Below, in pieces: positions 24,758 to 32,677 of a stretch of 36,628 nucleotides of DNA (its first letter is position 1; every line of letters begins with the position of its first letter). The position numbers and the translations under genes are program-made. The notes below the pieces were generated by a model. The model saw only the letters and a list, made by a program, of their open reading frames with translations. It did no database searches and was not told the DNA's origin. The DNA is from Rhodospirillaceae bacterium (GTDB lineage: Bacteria > Pseudomonadota > Alphaproteobacteria > TMED109): assembly GCA_902614225.1 (NCBI GenBank), contig CACMKJ010000006.1, positions 1 to 36,628 on the forward strand, given 5' to 3'.

Positions 24758-25502
24758 AACTTTTTATCACAGATAACATTCTACCGTAATCTGTAAATTT
24801 ATTATGTATTGAATATCTATAACTAAAAAAATCATTAAATTTTTTATAGGTATCTTCAGAGGAACACCAAATATTAGAAAAACCTAGTTTAATCAATACA
24901 AATCTGGCGTAACCCCTAAGATCAAAATAAATCTTATTTTTTACAGTAGTAAAAAACTTTTTAGAAAGCTTATCTTTAATTATAAAATTTCTTCTAAAAT
25001 CATTACCAACTTCAAAGCTATAAAAACCTATACAAGGCCCTAATGCAAAAATTAAATCATTAATATTTATATCTAAAGTTTCAATTTTATATGAAAAATT
25101 TTTTAATATATCATTTAATAGTCCTTTCCATCCGAGATGTATTACTGCAGATATATATTTTTTTTTATGTCCTACTAAAATAGGACAGCAGTCAGCAGTA
25201 AGCACTCCTAAAATGATTTTATTAGATAGTGATATCATAGCATCACAGTCAATATCAGATTCAAACTTATTTAAAATTTTTACTTTATTACTATGAGATT
25301 GATTAGCAACTATCAATTTATTAACATTGAAGTTTAATGATTCTGAGATCATTTTTCTATTTTTTATAATATTATCTTTTTTATCTTTTGAAGACATACC
25401 ACAGTTTAATGAATTATATATACCTTTAGAAACACCTCCTTTTCTTTTAAAAAAACCGTGTGTGTAAGCCTTTAAATTTGGAGCTATTTCATATTCAAGC
25501 AT
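24756..25502 (-). CDS. pgeF: PgeF/YfiH family purine nucleoside phosphorylase (laccase-domain protein)
   Basis: The protein has 248 residues from ATG 25502. The frame also opens three codons earlier at a TTG, but MLEYEIAPN is the better start. The zinc/active-site residues of the family are visible: His in ANQSHSNKV, Cys in LTADCCPILV, and His in VIHLGWKGLL, with ALGPCIGFYSFEVG following. These proteins were first called polyphenol oxidases; characterised members are phosphorylases/deaminases acting on adenosine, inosine and methylthioadenosine, and E. coli PgeF also edits peptidoglycan precursors. It overlaps midA by 8 bases. A link with mtnP in the next run (both can act on methylthioadenosine) is possible but not shown. 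Confidence 0.92.
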   Translation of the reverse strand: MLEYEIAPNLKAYTHGFFKRKGGVSKGIYNSLNCGMSSKDKKDNIIKNRKMISESLNFNVNKLIVANQSHSNKVKILNKFESDIDCDAMISLSNKIILGVLTADCCPILVGHKKKYISAVIHLGWKGLLNDILKNFSYKIETLDININDLIFALGPCIGFYSFEVGNDFRRNFIIKDKLSKKFFTTVKNKIYFDLRGYARFVLIKLGFSNIWCSSEDTYKKFNDFFSYRYSIHNKFTDYGRMLSVIKS

Positions 25503-26562
25503 AGTTATCAAATATAAAGTCTTTATTATTTTTATTTGTTATTATAAGAACTTTAAAGATCTCTCCCATGTATTCTTTGTCTATTAATCTTTTTTTGCTG
25601 GCTAACAAAGAGGACGATAAATTTGGATTACTTTTAATTAACTTTTCAAATCTTATTTCAACTCCTAGTTTAGTTAAAAAAAAATTTTGGGAAAAGGGTC
25701 CCAATACTTTGCAATTAGCTTGGATTGCTAATGATTTGATCAGAGTGAAATCGGGTTTGGAACTAATATCAGTGCTTCCAGGGCAATAAAAAGGGTTTAC
25801 ATGAGTGTGTTTATAAATGAAAGATAATGTGTCTTTTCCATAATCAAAACTTTTAGCATAATCTATTATTAAAAATACACCCCCATAGTTATTTATTTTT
25901 TCAAAAATTTGTGATAGTAAAAGGTTAATATAATTAGAATACTCAAATACAAATCCTTCTTTAGCTGCTGAAGGAAATGGTATCTTTTTTGTAACAGGAG
26001 ACTTTGATATAATAAAGCTAAATTCACTTCTATCATCTAGGTAGACCCTTCTCTCATGCCAAAACTTACCAATTTTTATATATTGATTAACAGGTATCGC
26101 ATCAAAAAACTCATTAGCTAATATAAAAGTTTCTTTTTTTTCAATTTGATTAATATCTAATATTATTTTTGATTTATTTATTCCTTTTAGATAACTTTTT
26201 AAAATTTTAGATTTTTCTAAAAAATAAATATGCTGTATTTTATTGTATAATTTAATATTTAGAGACTTTACTGTTCTTAATATATCTTGTATTAATACAG
26301 CTCTACCAGGACCTAATTCTAGGAAATTGATATTGTTTTTAAAAAAATTAGAAGAGTTAAAAATTAACCAAGTAGCAATCAGTTCTCCAAATACTTGACT
26401 AATCTCAGGAGAAGTAATGAAATCACCTTTTTTTCCGATAATATTATTTTTTGTATAATAGCCATATTTTGGATGGTATAATGAAATTGTCATATATTCT
26501 TCAATTGATATAGTCCCATTAGATTTAATATTTTTTTTAATAATTTTTTCTATTTCTGTCAT
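25495..26562 (-). CDS. SAM-dependent methyltransferase of the MidA/NDUFAF7 family
   Basis: The protein has 355 residues. Family blocks are SIEEYMTISLYHPKYGYYTKN, GDFITSPEISQVFGELIATW, the SAM-binding LELGPGRAVLIQDILR and ILANEFFDAIPVNQY. Mitochondrial NDUFAF7 methylates an arginine of the complex I subunit NDUFS2, and bacterial members are inferred to help NADH dehydrogenase assembly; no complex I genes lie in this window. The glycine-rich loop reads GPGRAVL rather than the more usual GPGRGTL, a modest change. The gene overlaps lgt by 26 bases and pgeF by 8, the standard lgt-midA-pgeF order of alphaproteobacteria. Confidence 0.93.
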   Translation of the reverse strand: MTEIEKIIKKNIKSNGTISIEEYMTISLYHPKYGYYTKNNIIGKKGDFITSPEISQVFGELIATWLIFNSSNFFKNNINFLELGPGRAVLIQDILRTVKSLNIKLYNKIQHIYFLEKSKILKSYLKGINKSKIILDINQIEKKETFILANEFFDAIPVNQYIKIGKFWHERRVYLDDRSEFSFIISKSPVTKKIPFPSAAKEGFVFEYSNYINLLLSQIFEKINNYGGVFLIIDYAKSFDYGKDTLSFIYKHTHVNPFYCPGSTDISSKPDFTLIKSLAIQANCKVLGPFSQNFFLTKLGVEIRFEKLIKSNPNLSSSLLASKKRLIDKEYMGEIFKVLIITNKNNKDFIFDNYA

Positions 26563-27325
26563 TCAAAAAAATTAGTCCTAAACCTAAAACTATCATAGGT
26601 AAACTTAATATTATACCAGTAGTTATATAAGGCTCTATTATGTATCCTATATGATGGTCTGGTGCTCTAAAAAACTCTACAAAAATTCTAAAAACAGCAT
26701 AAAAAATTAAAAATACACCGCTAGTGAGACCGGGAAAACTATTCTTATATTTGTAGAAAAAATTAACAAGAAAAAAAAGCACTAATCCTTCCAAAAGTGC
26801 TTCATAAAGTTGAGTTGGATGCCTTGGATTTGTTCCTCCATTAGGAAAGATTACACCAAGAAAAAAATTAGTTTCTTTGCCCCATAATTCAGAGTTTATA
26901 AAATTAGCTATTCTTCCTAAAAATAGACCTATAGGTGCTGCGCACGCTATAATATCCATAATGCATAAAAAAGAAACTTTTTTTAATTTAGAGAAAAAAA
27001 GACTGGCTATGATAACTCCTATAATACCACCATGGAATGACATGCCGCCATCTCTAATTCCAATCAATATATATTTAGGGTTATTTAAATAAAAATTAAA
27101 ATTATAAAATACTACGTATCCTATTCTTCCTCCTAGTATAATTCCTAAAGCTACCCAAATTAAAATATCATCAAAAATTTTTTCCTTAACTTTGTTGTAT
27201 TTTTTAGACAGTATTTTGCAAAGAAATAATGCCAAAATAAGACCTAATGCATAAGAAATACCATACCACTTAATTTCTAAACCAAAAATTTCAAATGCAG
27301 TAGGATTTATATTAGGAAATTTCAT
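26537..27325 (-). CDS. lgt: Prolipoprotein diacylglyceryl transferase
   Basis: Lgt transfers diacylglycerol from phosphatidylglycerol to the lipobox Cys of prolipoproteins in the inner membrane. The 262-residue protein has about seven membrane helices. Key sites are visible: the Tyr of WYGISYALG, GGMSFHGGIIG, the signature GRIANFINSELWGKET with the essential Arg, Asn and Glu, HPTQLYEALLEG, and the C-terminal RIFVEFFRAPD. Its substrate lipid depends on PgsA, which is encoded near the right edge. It starts inside the 3' end of hldD (14-base overlap) and ends inside midA. Confidence 0.97.
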   Translation of the reverse strand: MKFPNINPTAFEIFGLEIKWYGISYALGLILALFLCKILSKKYNKVKEKIFDDILIWVALGIILGGRIGYVVFYNFNFYLNNPKYILIGIRDGGMSFHGGIIGVIIASLFFSKLKKVSFLCIMDIIACAAPIGLFLGRIANFINSELWGKETNFFLGVIFPNGGTNPRHPTQLYEALLEGLVLFFLVNFFYKYKNSFPGLTSGVFLIFYAVFRIFVEFFRAPDHHIGYIIEPYITTGIILSLPMIVLGLGLIFLNDRNRKNY

Positions 27326-28292
27326 AATTTTTTTTATTTAAATAATTGTTGATATAGTCTTCTATTCCATTTTCTAAGGAATAAAAACTTTTATCATATC
27401 CAGTTTTAATTAATTTTCTTAAATCTGCTTTAGTATGGTACTGATATTGATTTTTAAGTTCTTTAGGCATGTCTATATATTTTAAATTTATATTTTTTTT
27501 CATATTTTTGTAAACATTATAAACTAAGTCATTAAATGTTCTAGCTTGGCCTGTGCCGACATTAAAAATACCTGATATATTGTCTTTTTCTAAAAACCAC
27601 ATAAGTACTTTTATACAGTCTTTTACGTATATAAAATCTCTTTTTTGTTCACCATCTTCATATTGGTCATTGTAGGATTTAAATAATAATGTAGTTTCAT
27701 TTTTTTTTATTTGTTGAAATGTTTTTAATACAATTGAGATCATATTTTCTTTATGACTTTCATTAGGCCCATAAACATTAAAAAATTTTAGAGATATCCA
27801 TTGTGGAGGAGATATATTTAGTATATCTTTTGCATATAAATTTCTCTTATCCACTTCATTTTTGCTCCATGCATAAATATTCAAAGGTTTAAGAGATTTT
27901 AAATAATCAAGATTTTGATCGTCAATATAACCTTTATCTCCATTACCATAAGTAGCAGCGGATGAAGCATAGATTAATCTTATATTATTTTTACAACATA
28001 AATCCCATATCTCTTTACTAGTAAAAATATTATTATACCAAATTTGATTTGCATCTGGAAAGGTAGTTGAAGAAATAGCGCCTAGGTGAAATATTACAGA
28101 TATTTTATTTTCAAAAATAAAGTTTCTAAGATCCATTGGCTCAACAAATCTTAAAATATTGCTTATACCTTTAAAGTAGCTTTTGTCTATTTTTGTATTA
28201 AAGTCACATACTGCTATTGGTAATTTATTTTTTAAAAGTTCATTAACTAAATTACTACCAATAAAGCCAGCGCCTCCTGTAACTAAAATCAT
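27312..28292 (-). CDS. hldD: ADP-L-glycero-D-manno-heptose 6-epimerase
   Basis: HldD makes the L,D-heptose precursor of the LPS inner core. The 326-residue extended SDR protein has the NAD(P) loop GGAGFIGSN at 6-14, SSAATYGNG, the catalytic YAWSK (Tyr140, Lys144, the same numbering as the E. coli enzyme) and the HldD-specific block FFNVYGPNESHKENMISIV, whose Lys is the second catalytic base candidate. Later segments (EDGEQKRDFIYVKDC, GIFNVGTGQARTFNDL) are also typical. A good ribosome site, AGAGGT, precedes the ATG. It heads the lgt run and diverges from ubiK. Its presence implies heptose-containing LPS; hldE and heptosyltransferases are not in this window. Confidence 0.95.
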   Translation of the reverse strand: MILVTGGAGFIGSNLVNELLKNKLPIAVCDFNTKIDKSYFKGISNILRFVEPMDLRNFIFENKISVIFHLGAISSTTFPDANQIWYNNIFTSKEIWDLCCKNNIRLIYASSAATYGNGDKGYIDDQNLDYLKSLKPLNIYAWSKNEVDKRNLYAKDILNISPPQWISLKFFNVYGPNESHKENMISIVLKTFQQIKKNETTLLFKSYNDQYEDGEQKRDFIYVKDCIKVLMWFLEKDNISGIFNVGTGQARTFNDLVYNVYKNMKKNINLKYIDMPKELKNQYQYHTKADLRKLIKTGYDKSFYSLENGIEDYINNYLNKKNYEIS

Positions 28293-28312
28293 ATTTACCT
28301 CTGAAATATTAT

Positions 28313-28340
28313 TACTATATATTAAAATTCTAATATAGTA
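28313..28340. promoter_or_regulatory. Interrupted inverted repeat in the hldD/ubiK divergent promoter region
   Basis: TACTAT (28313-28318) pairs with ATAGTA (28335-28340), and ATTA (28321-28324) with TAAT (28331-28334), with a 2-base bulge and a 6-base loop. TATAGT at 28334-28339 is a plausible -10 box for ubiK, 21 bases before its ATG. The strong ribosome site AAGGAG (28349-28354) follows. The site could be overlapping back-to-back promoters or an operator. Confidence 0.35.
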
Positions 28341-28360
28341 TTTATTTTAAGGAGTAAAAA

Positions 28361-28612
28361 ATGAATAAAGATAACACACTTAAACATTTATCAAATATTG
28401 CTAGTGGTGTATTTAGTAGTTTAGAGGGAGTAAGAAATCATTCTAAACAAATTATCAAATCAAAGATAGAGGCAAATTTGAAGAATTTAGACCTAGTAAA
28501 TAGGGAGGAGTTTGAAGAAATTAAATCTATGATAATAAAGGCTAGAGAACAAAACTCAATTTTAGAGGCAAAAATAAAGACCTTAGAAAAAAAATTAAAA
28601 AACCGTAAATAG
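28361..28612 (+). CDS. ubiK: UbiK-type accessory factor (BMFP family)
   Basis: This 83-residue protein is almost wholly helical. A polar N-terminal half (LSNIASGVFSSLEGVRNHSKQIIKSKIEANLKNL is the region, residues about 10-43) is followed by the BMFP signature VNREEFEEIKSMIIKAREQN and a C-terminal coiled coil. Members in E. coli (UbiK/YqiC) bind UbiJ and lipids and are needed for efficient aerobic ubiquinone synthesis. The ribosome site AAGGAG lies 6 bases before the ATG, one of the best in the window. It leads the plus-strand group ubiK-ybjN-proC-TetR/COQ9-like. Function is by family; UbiJ is not in this window. Confidence 0.88.
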   Translation: MNKDNTLKHLSNIASGVFSSLEGVRNHSKQIIKSKIEANLKNLDLVNREEFEEIKSMIIKAREQNSILEAKIKTLEKKLKNRK

Positions 28613-28673
28613 TACTAGTCAAATACTTCATATTGCGTTAAATAAATTAGTATATACAATATAGGGTATTATT

Positions 28674-29177
28674 ATGAAAGTTTATAAATTAAAAAGTGTT
28701 GATACTAATTATAATCCTTTAGAATTAGTTGAAGATATAATTATAGCTAATAATTGGGACTATGAGAGGGATAGTAGCAATAACATACACGTAGAAGTTG
28801 CAGGTGAGTGGTGTGATTATCAACTATCTTACGGAATTAATGAAGATCATAACCTTTTATATATTTCATGTGTTTTGGATATTAATATTCCTGAGAATAG
28901 GTTTAAGGACGTTTATTCTTTTTTATTCAGCTTAAATGAAAGACTTTTAGTAGGACATTTTGAAATTTGGTCAGATCAAAGTTGGCCAATACTAAAACAG
29001 TCATTTCCTATACCAACTAATCAAAGCCTATGTAAAAACCAATTAGAACAGGCTAGTTTATTAGCTTTGAGTGAATGTGAAAAATTTTATCCAGCTTTTC
29101 AAATATTTGCATGGGATAATAAAGACGTAAAGAGTACTCTTCAGCATTTAATGTTGGAAACTCATGGGGAAGTTTAA
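28674..29177 (+). CDS. YbjN domain-containing protein
   Basis: This 167-residue soluble protein resembles type III secretion chaperone-like YbjN proteins: NNWDYERDSSNNIHVEVAGEW, LLYISCVLDINIPENR, LNERLLVGHFEIWSDQSWPILKQ, then a long helix LEQASLLALSECEKFYPAFQIFAW. It is found next to proC in many alphaproteobacteria. E. coli YbjN affects stress tolerance and motility, but no mechanism is settled. A possible -10 box TACAAT (28655-28660) lies just before the gene and no Shine-Dalgarno is visible, so it may have its own promoter with a very short leader. proC starts 9 bases downstream. Confidence 0.87.
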   Translation: MKVYKLKSVDTNYNPLELVEDIIIANNWDYERDSSNNIHVEVAGEWCDYQLSYGINEDHNLLYISCVLDINIPENRFKDVYSFLFSLNERLLVGHFEIWSDQSWPILKQSFPIPTNQSLCKNQLEQASLLALSECEKFYPAFQIFAWDNKDVKSTLQHLMLETHGEV

Positions 29178-29186
29178 AACTAAAAT

Positions 29187-29999
29187 ATGAGAATATTATT
29201 TATAGGAGCTGGTAGAATGGGACTTCCTATAATATCTTCTTGGAAAAAAGGAAGTCTACACAAATCAATTGATATACATTTAGTAGAAAAACTAGAAGCT
29301 AACATAAATAAGGTTAAAAAAGAAAATATTAAGGTTAATTTTTATAAAAAAATACCTAAACAGTGGGAAGGTGACGTTATATTTTTTGCAGTAAAACCTC
29401 AAGATTTTAAAAATGTAGCTAAAGAAATAAATTTAAATAATGTGTTATATAAGAATATAGTATCAATTATGGCAGGCATAACAACTAGTAAAATAAGAAG
29501 CTATTTGAAAACTCAAACCAGTGTTACAAGAGTAATGCCTAATCTAGCTATAGAAGTTAATTTAGGAGTAAATTGTATATTTCATTCAAGTAACTCGAAA
29601 AACTTATTTAAAAAAAATATTAATAGCTTATTTGGCATATTAGGAAATAATTATGAGATAAAAGATGAGAAGTTACTGGAGAGTGTAACTGCTATTTCAG
29701 GTAGTGGACCGGCATATTTCTTTTTGTTTTTAAATGTATTTGAAAAAATTGCTCACGATTTAGGTTTTTCTAAAAAAGTTGCTAGAGGTTTGACATATGG
29801 TACAGTGGAAGGAGCTTTAGAATTGGTGAAAATGGGAAATAATACTAGAAAGCTTATAGGGTCTGTCTCAAGTAAAAAAGGAACAACTGAAGCAGCATTA
29901 AAAATTCTTGAAAAAAAAAATACAGGATTATATGAAATAATGAAAAATGCTATATTTGCAGCAAAAAAAAGAGCTAACAGTTTATCTAAACTTAATTAA
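29187..29999 (+). CDS. proC: Pyrroline-5-carboxylate reductase
   Basis: ProC reduces pyrroline-5-carboxylate to proline with NAD(P)H. The 270-residue protein has the N-terminal Rossmann loop FIGAGRMGLPI, AVKPQDF, VTRVMPNLAIEV, and the C-terminal dimer/active-site block TAISGSGPAYFFLFLNVFEKIAHDLGFSKKVARGL (about residues 168-205) and SKKGTTEAALKIL. All catalytic features look intact. It ends in a TAATG overlap with the TetR/COQ9-like gene, so the two are probably translationally coupled. Confidence 0.96.
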   Translation: MRILFIGAGRMGLPIISSWKKGSLHKSIDIHLVEKLEANINKVKKENIKVNFYKKIPKQWEGDVIFFAVKPQDFKNVAKEINLNNVLYKNIVSIMAGITTSKIRSYLKTQTSVTRVMPNLAIEVNLGVNCIFHSSNSKNLFKKNINSLFGILGNNYEIKDEKLLESVTAISGSGPAYFFLFLNVFEKIAHDLGFSKKVARGLTYGTVEGALELVKMGNNTRKLIGSVSSKKGTTEAALKILEKKNTGLYEIMKNAIFAAKKRANSLSKLN

Positions 30000-30568
30000 T
30001 GTCAAAAAAAAAAATAATAGATTATTTTTTAAAACAAGCTGAAATTGGTAATTGGGACAAAATAAAATATTCTGATGTAGAAAAGGAGCTAAATTTAAAA
30101 AAAAACAGTATAAAAAAATTATTTGCTGATAAGATATATTTTCTAGAACATTATGATAGATATATTGATAAGTTGGTAATAGGTTCAGTCTCAGCTCAGG
30201 ACATTAAAGAAAATAATCCTTCTGATATAATTCAAGAGTATTTATTGAATAAATTAGACTATATGAATGAGAATAAATTGGGGATATCTAATATAATAAA
30301 CTTTTATTTTAATAATCCAAAGTTTTATTTGATTAGTTTAAAAAGCACTAAATTAAGTGCTCAAATATTCTTAGATTGCTTTTCATATTCAAATAATATC
30401 ATTAGAAAAAAACTATTTGAAAAAGCTATCTTAGTTATATATTTGTTAGGCTTTAAAAAATGGTTATATGAAGATAATACAAATAATAGCGCTTTTGCAA
30501 TAATAGATAAAGGAATAAAAAGAATAGAAAAGTCTACAAACTTTTTTGAAGATTTAATTAAAAAATAA
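29999..30568 (+). CDS. TetR-like / COQ9-like protein
   Basis: The protein has 189 residues. The N-terminal 50 residues resemble a TetR helix-turn-helix (EIGNWDKIKYSDVEKELNLKKNSIKKLF). Positions 50-60 (FLEHYDRYIDKLVIG) and the C-terminal FKKWLYEDNTNNSAFAIIDKGIKRIEK match the alphaproteobacterial TetR/COQ9 group, whose end pattern is WLxDdSxdxxxTMaxLDrxLxRxE. Mitochondrial COQ9 has a TetR fold but binds lipid and presents ubiquinone intermediates instead of binding DNA. Because ubiK, a ubiquinone-synthesis factor, is three genes upstream on the same strand, a COQ9-type role is attractive, but a regulator cannot be excluded. The protein is highly divergent, and the family call rests on pattern only. 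Confidence 0.6.
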   Translation: MSKKKIIDYFLKQAEIGNWDKIKYSDVEKELNLKKNSIKKLFADKIYFLEHYDRYIDKLVIGSVSAQDIKENNPSDIIQEYLLNKLDYMNENKLGISNIINFYFNNPKFYLISLKSTKLSAQIFLDCFSYSNNIIRKKLFEKAILVIYLLGFKKWLYEDNTNNSAFAIIDKGIKRIEKSTNFFEDLIKK

Positions 30569-30584
30569 TAAAAAGATTAACTTA

Positions 30585-31907
30585 TTATGCTTTTATTGGT
30601 AGCATAATTTCTACTTTTAAACCACCAAGGTTAGAAGCATTTAGCACAATTCTTCCTCCATGACTTTGTATTATGTCTTTTGCAATAGTTAATCCAAGGC
30701 CAGTGTTAGCAGATGCTGATTGTCTGGATTCATCTATTCTATAAAAGGCTTTAAAAACTTTTTCTCTTTTATTTTTGGGAATGCCCTTACCATCATCTTC
30801 AATAACAATATTCAGGAAGTTATCATTTTTAATAGTCATTATTTCTACTATATTTTTAGAATAAGATATAGCATTTGATAAAATATTTAATAATGCCCTT
30901 TTCATTGCTAATGGTTTAGCATTAATGTGTACGTCTTTAGTAACTTTGTTCTTAATAGTTTTTGAGTCATATATTATATCTTTTTCACACAATGTTTTTA
31001 CTAACTTGTAGATATTTATATTTTTTATTTTCTCTTCTTTTTCTCCGCTAGCAAAGGCTAAATAGTTATCTATCATTTCCTTCATTTCAGAGACATCATC
31101 TCCTAGATTTTTACTAGCATTTTTATCACCTAGTAAAGCTATTTGTAAATTCATTCTAGTTAAAGGAGTTCTTAAGTCATGACTAATACCAGCTAGCATT
31201 AAGGTTCTATTATTAATTTGATTATTTATCCTAGCTCTCATTTTAATAAAAACTCTAGATAATTGTCTTAATTCGAATGCCCCACGGGGTTTAAGGTCAT
31301 AGTTATTACCTTTGCCAAATTCCTCTGCAGCTAATATAATATTTCTTAAAGGTTTGATTTGTTGCTTCATAAAATATAGAGCTAAAGTTAATAAGAAAAT
31401 TGCTGTAAATAGCATCCATAATATGAAGACTTCTATAGTCGAACTGTATAAATTTTTCCTTGCAACAGAAAACTTTAAAACTCCATCATTAACACTCACA
31501 TATATTATTACTTGATTTTTAATTAATTTAGTATCAAATGTATAAGGATAATTTATTCTTTCTGCTAATGATTTTTCCAAGGTTTTATCTAAAAGAGAGG
31601 TCACTTCTTTTTGGCCAAACCTTTCCAAGCCTTCTTCAGGGTACCAACTTGAACTAATTAAAAAATTACTTTCGGCTTTTTTAAATTGAATTTTTATATC
31701 ATTAGGAGAAAAGTCTTTTTCTTCCAATGTTTTAATTATATATGAGATTTGACCACCTAGTGCTAAGGCTAATCTTCTGCCAACATCATCCCAATGTCTT
31801 TCATAAAAAAAGTATATTAAAACCAACTGTAATAATAATACTGGTATTAATATAATTACTAGTGATCTGCCAAAAAATGTTTTTGGAAAAAATTTTCTAG
31901 TATTCAT
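30585..31907 (-). CDS. EnvZ-like sensor histidine kinase
   Basis: The protein has 440 residues. Membrane helix 1 (about 13-34), a periplasmic sensor of about 120 residues, membrane helix 2 (about 159-180), a HAMP linker (to about 233), the phosphoacceptor box LAGISHDLRTPLTRM (His243), and an ATPase domain with LLNILSNAISYSKN (N box), IEDDGKGIP (G1) and NTGLGLTIAKDIIQSHGG (G2). The HDLRTPLTRMxLQ box and overall design are those of EnvZ. It starts 5 bases after ompR and has no visible Shine-Dalgarno, so it is probably made at low level by coupling. In alphaproteobacteria such pairs answer osmotic or envelope stress; the signal cannot be read from sequence. It converges with the TetR/COQ9-like gene 16 bases away. 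Confidence 0.93.
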   Translation of the reverse strand: MNTRKFFPKTFFGRSLVIILIPVLLLQLVLIYFFYERHWDDVGRRLALALGGQISYIIKTLEEKDFSPNDIKIQFKKAESNFLISSSWYPEEGLERFGQKEVTSLLDKTLEKSLAERINYPYTFDTKLIKNQVIIYVSVNDGVLKFSVARKNLYSSTIEVFILWMLFTAIFLLTLALYFMKQQIKPLRNIILAAEEFGKGNNYDLKPRGAFELRQLSRVFIKMRARINNQINNRTLMLAGISHDLRTPLTRMNLQIALLGDKNASKNLGDDVSEMKEMIDNYLAFASGEKEEKIKNINIYKLVKTLCEKDIIYDSKTIKNKVTKDVHINAKPLAMKRALLNILSNAISYSKNIVEIMTIKNDNFLNIVIEDDGKGIPKNKREKVFKAFYRIDESRQSASANTGLGLTIAKDIIQSHGGRIVLNASNLGGLKVEIMLPIKA

Positions 31908-31912
31908 ATTTA

Positions 31913-32584
31913 TTAAGGTTCTAATTTATACCCTACACCTCTAGAGGTTAGTAAAAAATTTTTTGAGTTTGGTAGACAACTAATTTTCTCTCTTATTCTT
32001 TTTACTAAAACATCAATTGTTCTTATCGAAACATTTATATCACTGGCTAGTTTTTCTCGTTTCACATCATTTCCTAAATTTTTATATAAGTGTAACAGTA
32101 CTTTTGTCTCTTTTACAGTTAATTTAATAGATGCATTTTTTTTGCTCAAAATATTTTTATTTACATCAAAGCTAAAAAAACCTATGTTAATTACGTTAAT
32201 TTCTTGTTGTATAGATTGACTTCTTCTAATTACATTTTCAATTCTTAATAAAAGTTCTTCTGGTTCAAATGGTTTTGCCAGATATTCATCTACTCCAGTT
32301 TTTAATCCTTTTATTCTATCCCTAGGCGCACTCATCGCCGACAACATTAATATAGGCGTATTATTACTAGCTCTTAATTTAGATGCAAATGATAAACCAC
32401 TTTCTTTTGGAAGCATTACATCTAAAATTAGTAAATCAAATATAATATTAAATAGCTTTTCTTTAGCTATTAAAGTATTTTCAACAAAATCAACTAAATA
32501 TCCTTTTTCTGTTAAAAAGCTTTTTAAAAGATTACCAAGCTTTTTATCATCATCTATTACTAATATGTGTTTTTGTTTATACAT
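31913..32584 (-). CDS. OmpR-like response regulator
   Basis: The protein has 223 residues. The receiver domain has the acidic pocket IDDDKK (10-15), the phosphorylated Asp55 in LLILDVMLPKESGL, LMLSAMSA, and Lys104 in YLAKPFEPEELLLRI. The C-terminal winged helix includes LTVKETKVLLHLYKNLG, SIRTIDVLVKRIREKI and the final wing LLTSRGVGYKLEP. It is the partner of the kinase 5 bases downstream. The 93 bases to the chosen ilvE start hold an AT-only inverted repeat that may be an operator or promoter element. Confidence 0.95.
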   Translation of the reverse strand: MYKQKHILVIDDDKKLGNLLKSFLTEKGYLVDFVENTLIAKEKLFNIIFDLLILDVMLPKESGLSFASKLRASNNTPILMLSAMSAPRDRIKGLKTGVDEYLAKPFEPEELLLRIENVIRRSQSIQQEINVINIGFFSFDVNKNILSKKNASIKLTVKETKVLLHLYKNLGNDVKREKLASDINVSIRTIDVLVKRIREKISCLPNSKNFLLTSRGVGYKLEP

Positions 32585-32600
32585 AATTTACAATAGCAAA

Positions 32601-32624
32601 AATTATTTATATTAATAAATAATT
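32601..32624. repeat. 10-base AT-only inverted repeat between ompR and ilvE
   Basis: AATTATTTAT (32601-32610) and ATAAATAATT (32615-32624) are perfect inverted copies separated by ATTA. The site lies 17 bases upstream of the ompR ATG and 54 bases upstream of the chosen ilvE start. It may be a dimer-binding operator shared by the divergent genes, or chance at this base composition. Confidence 0.35.
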
Positions 32625-32667
32625 ATTTTCTTTTCATAATTAAAAATATAGATTATTACTAAACTTT

Positions 32668-32672
32668 GGAGG
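32668..32672 (+). promoter_or_regulatory. Strong ribosome binding site that fixes the ilvE start
   Basis: GGAGG lies 5 bases before TTG 32678. The longer frame beginning at TTG 32666 would place this site inside the coding sequence, as Glu-Ala codons, and so is unlikely to be the true start. Confidence 0.7.
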
Positions 32673-32677
32673 CGATA

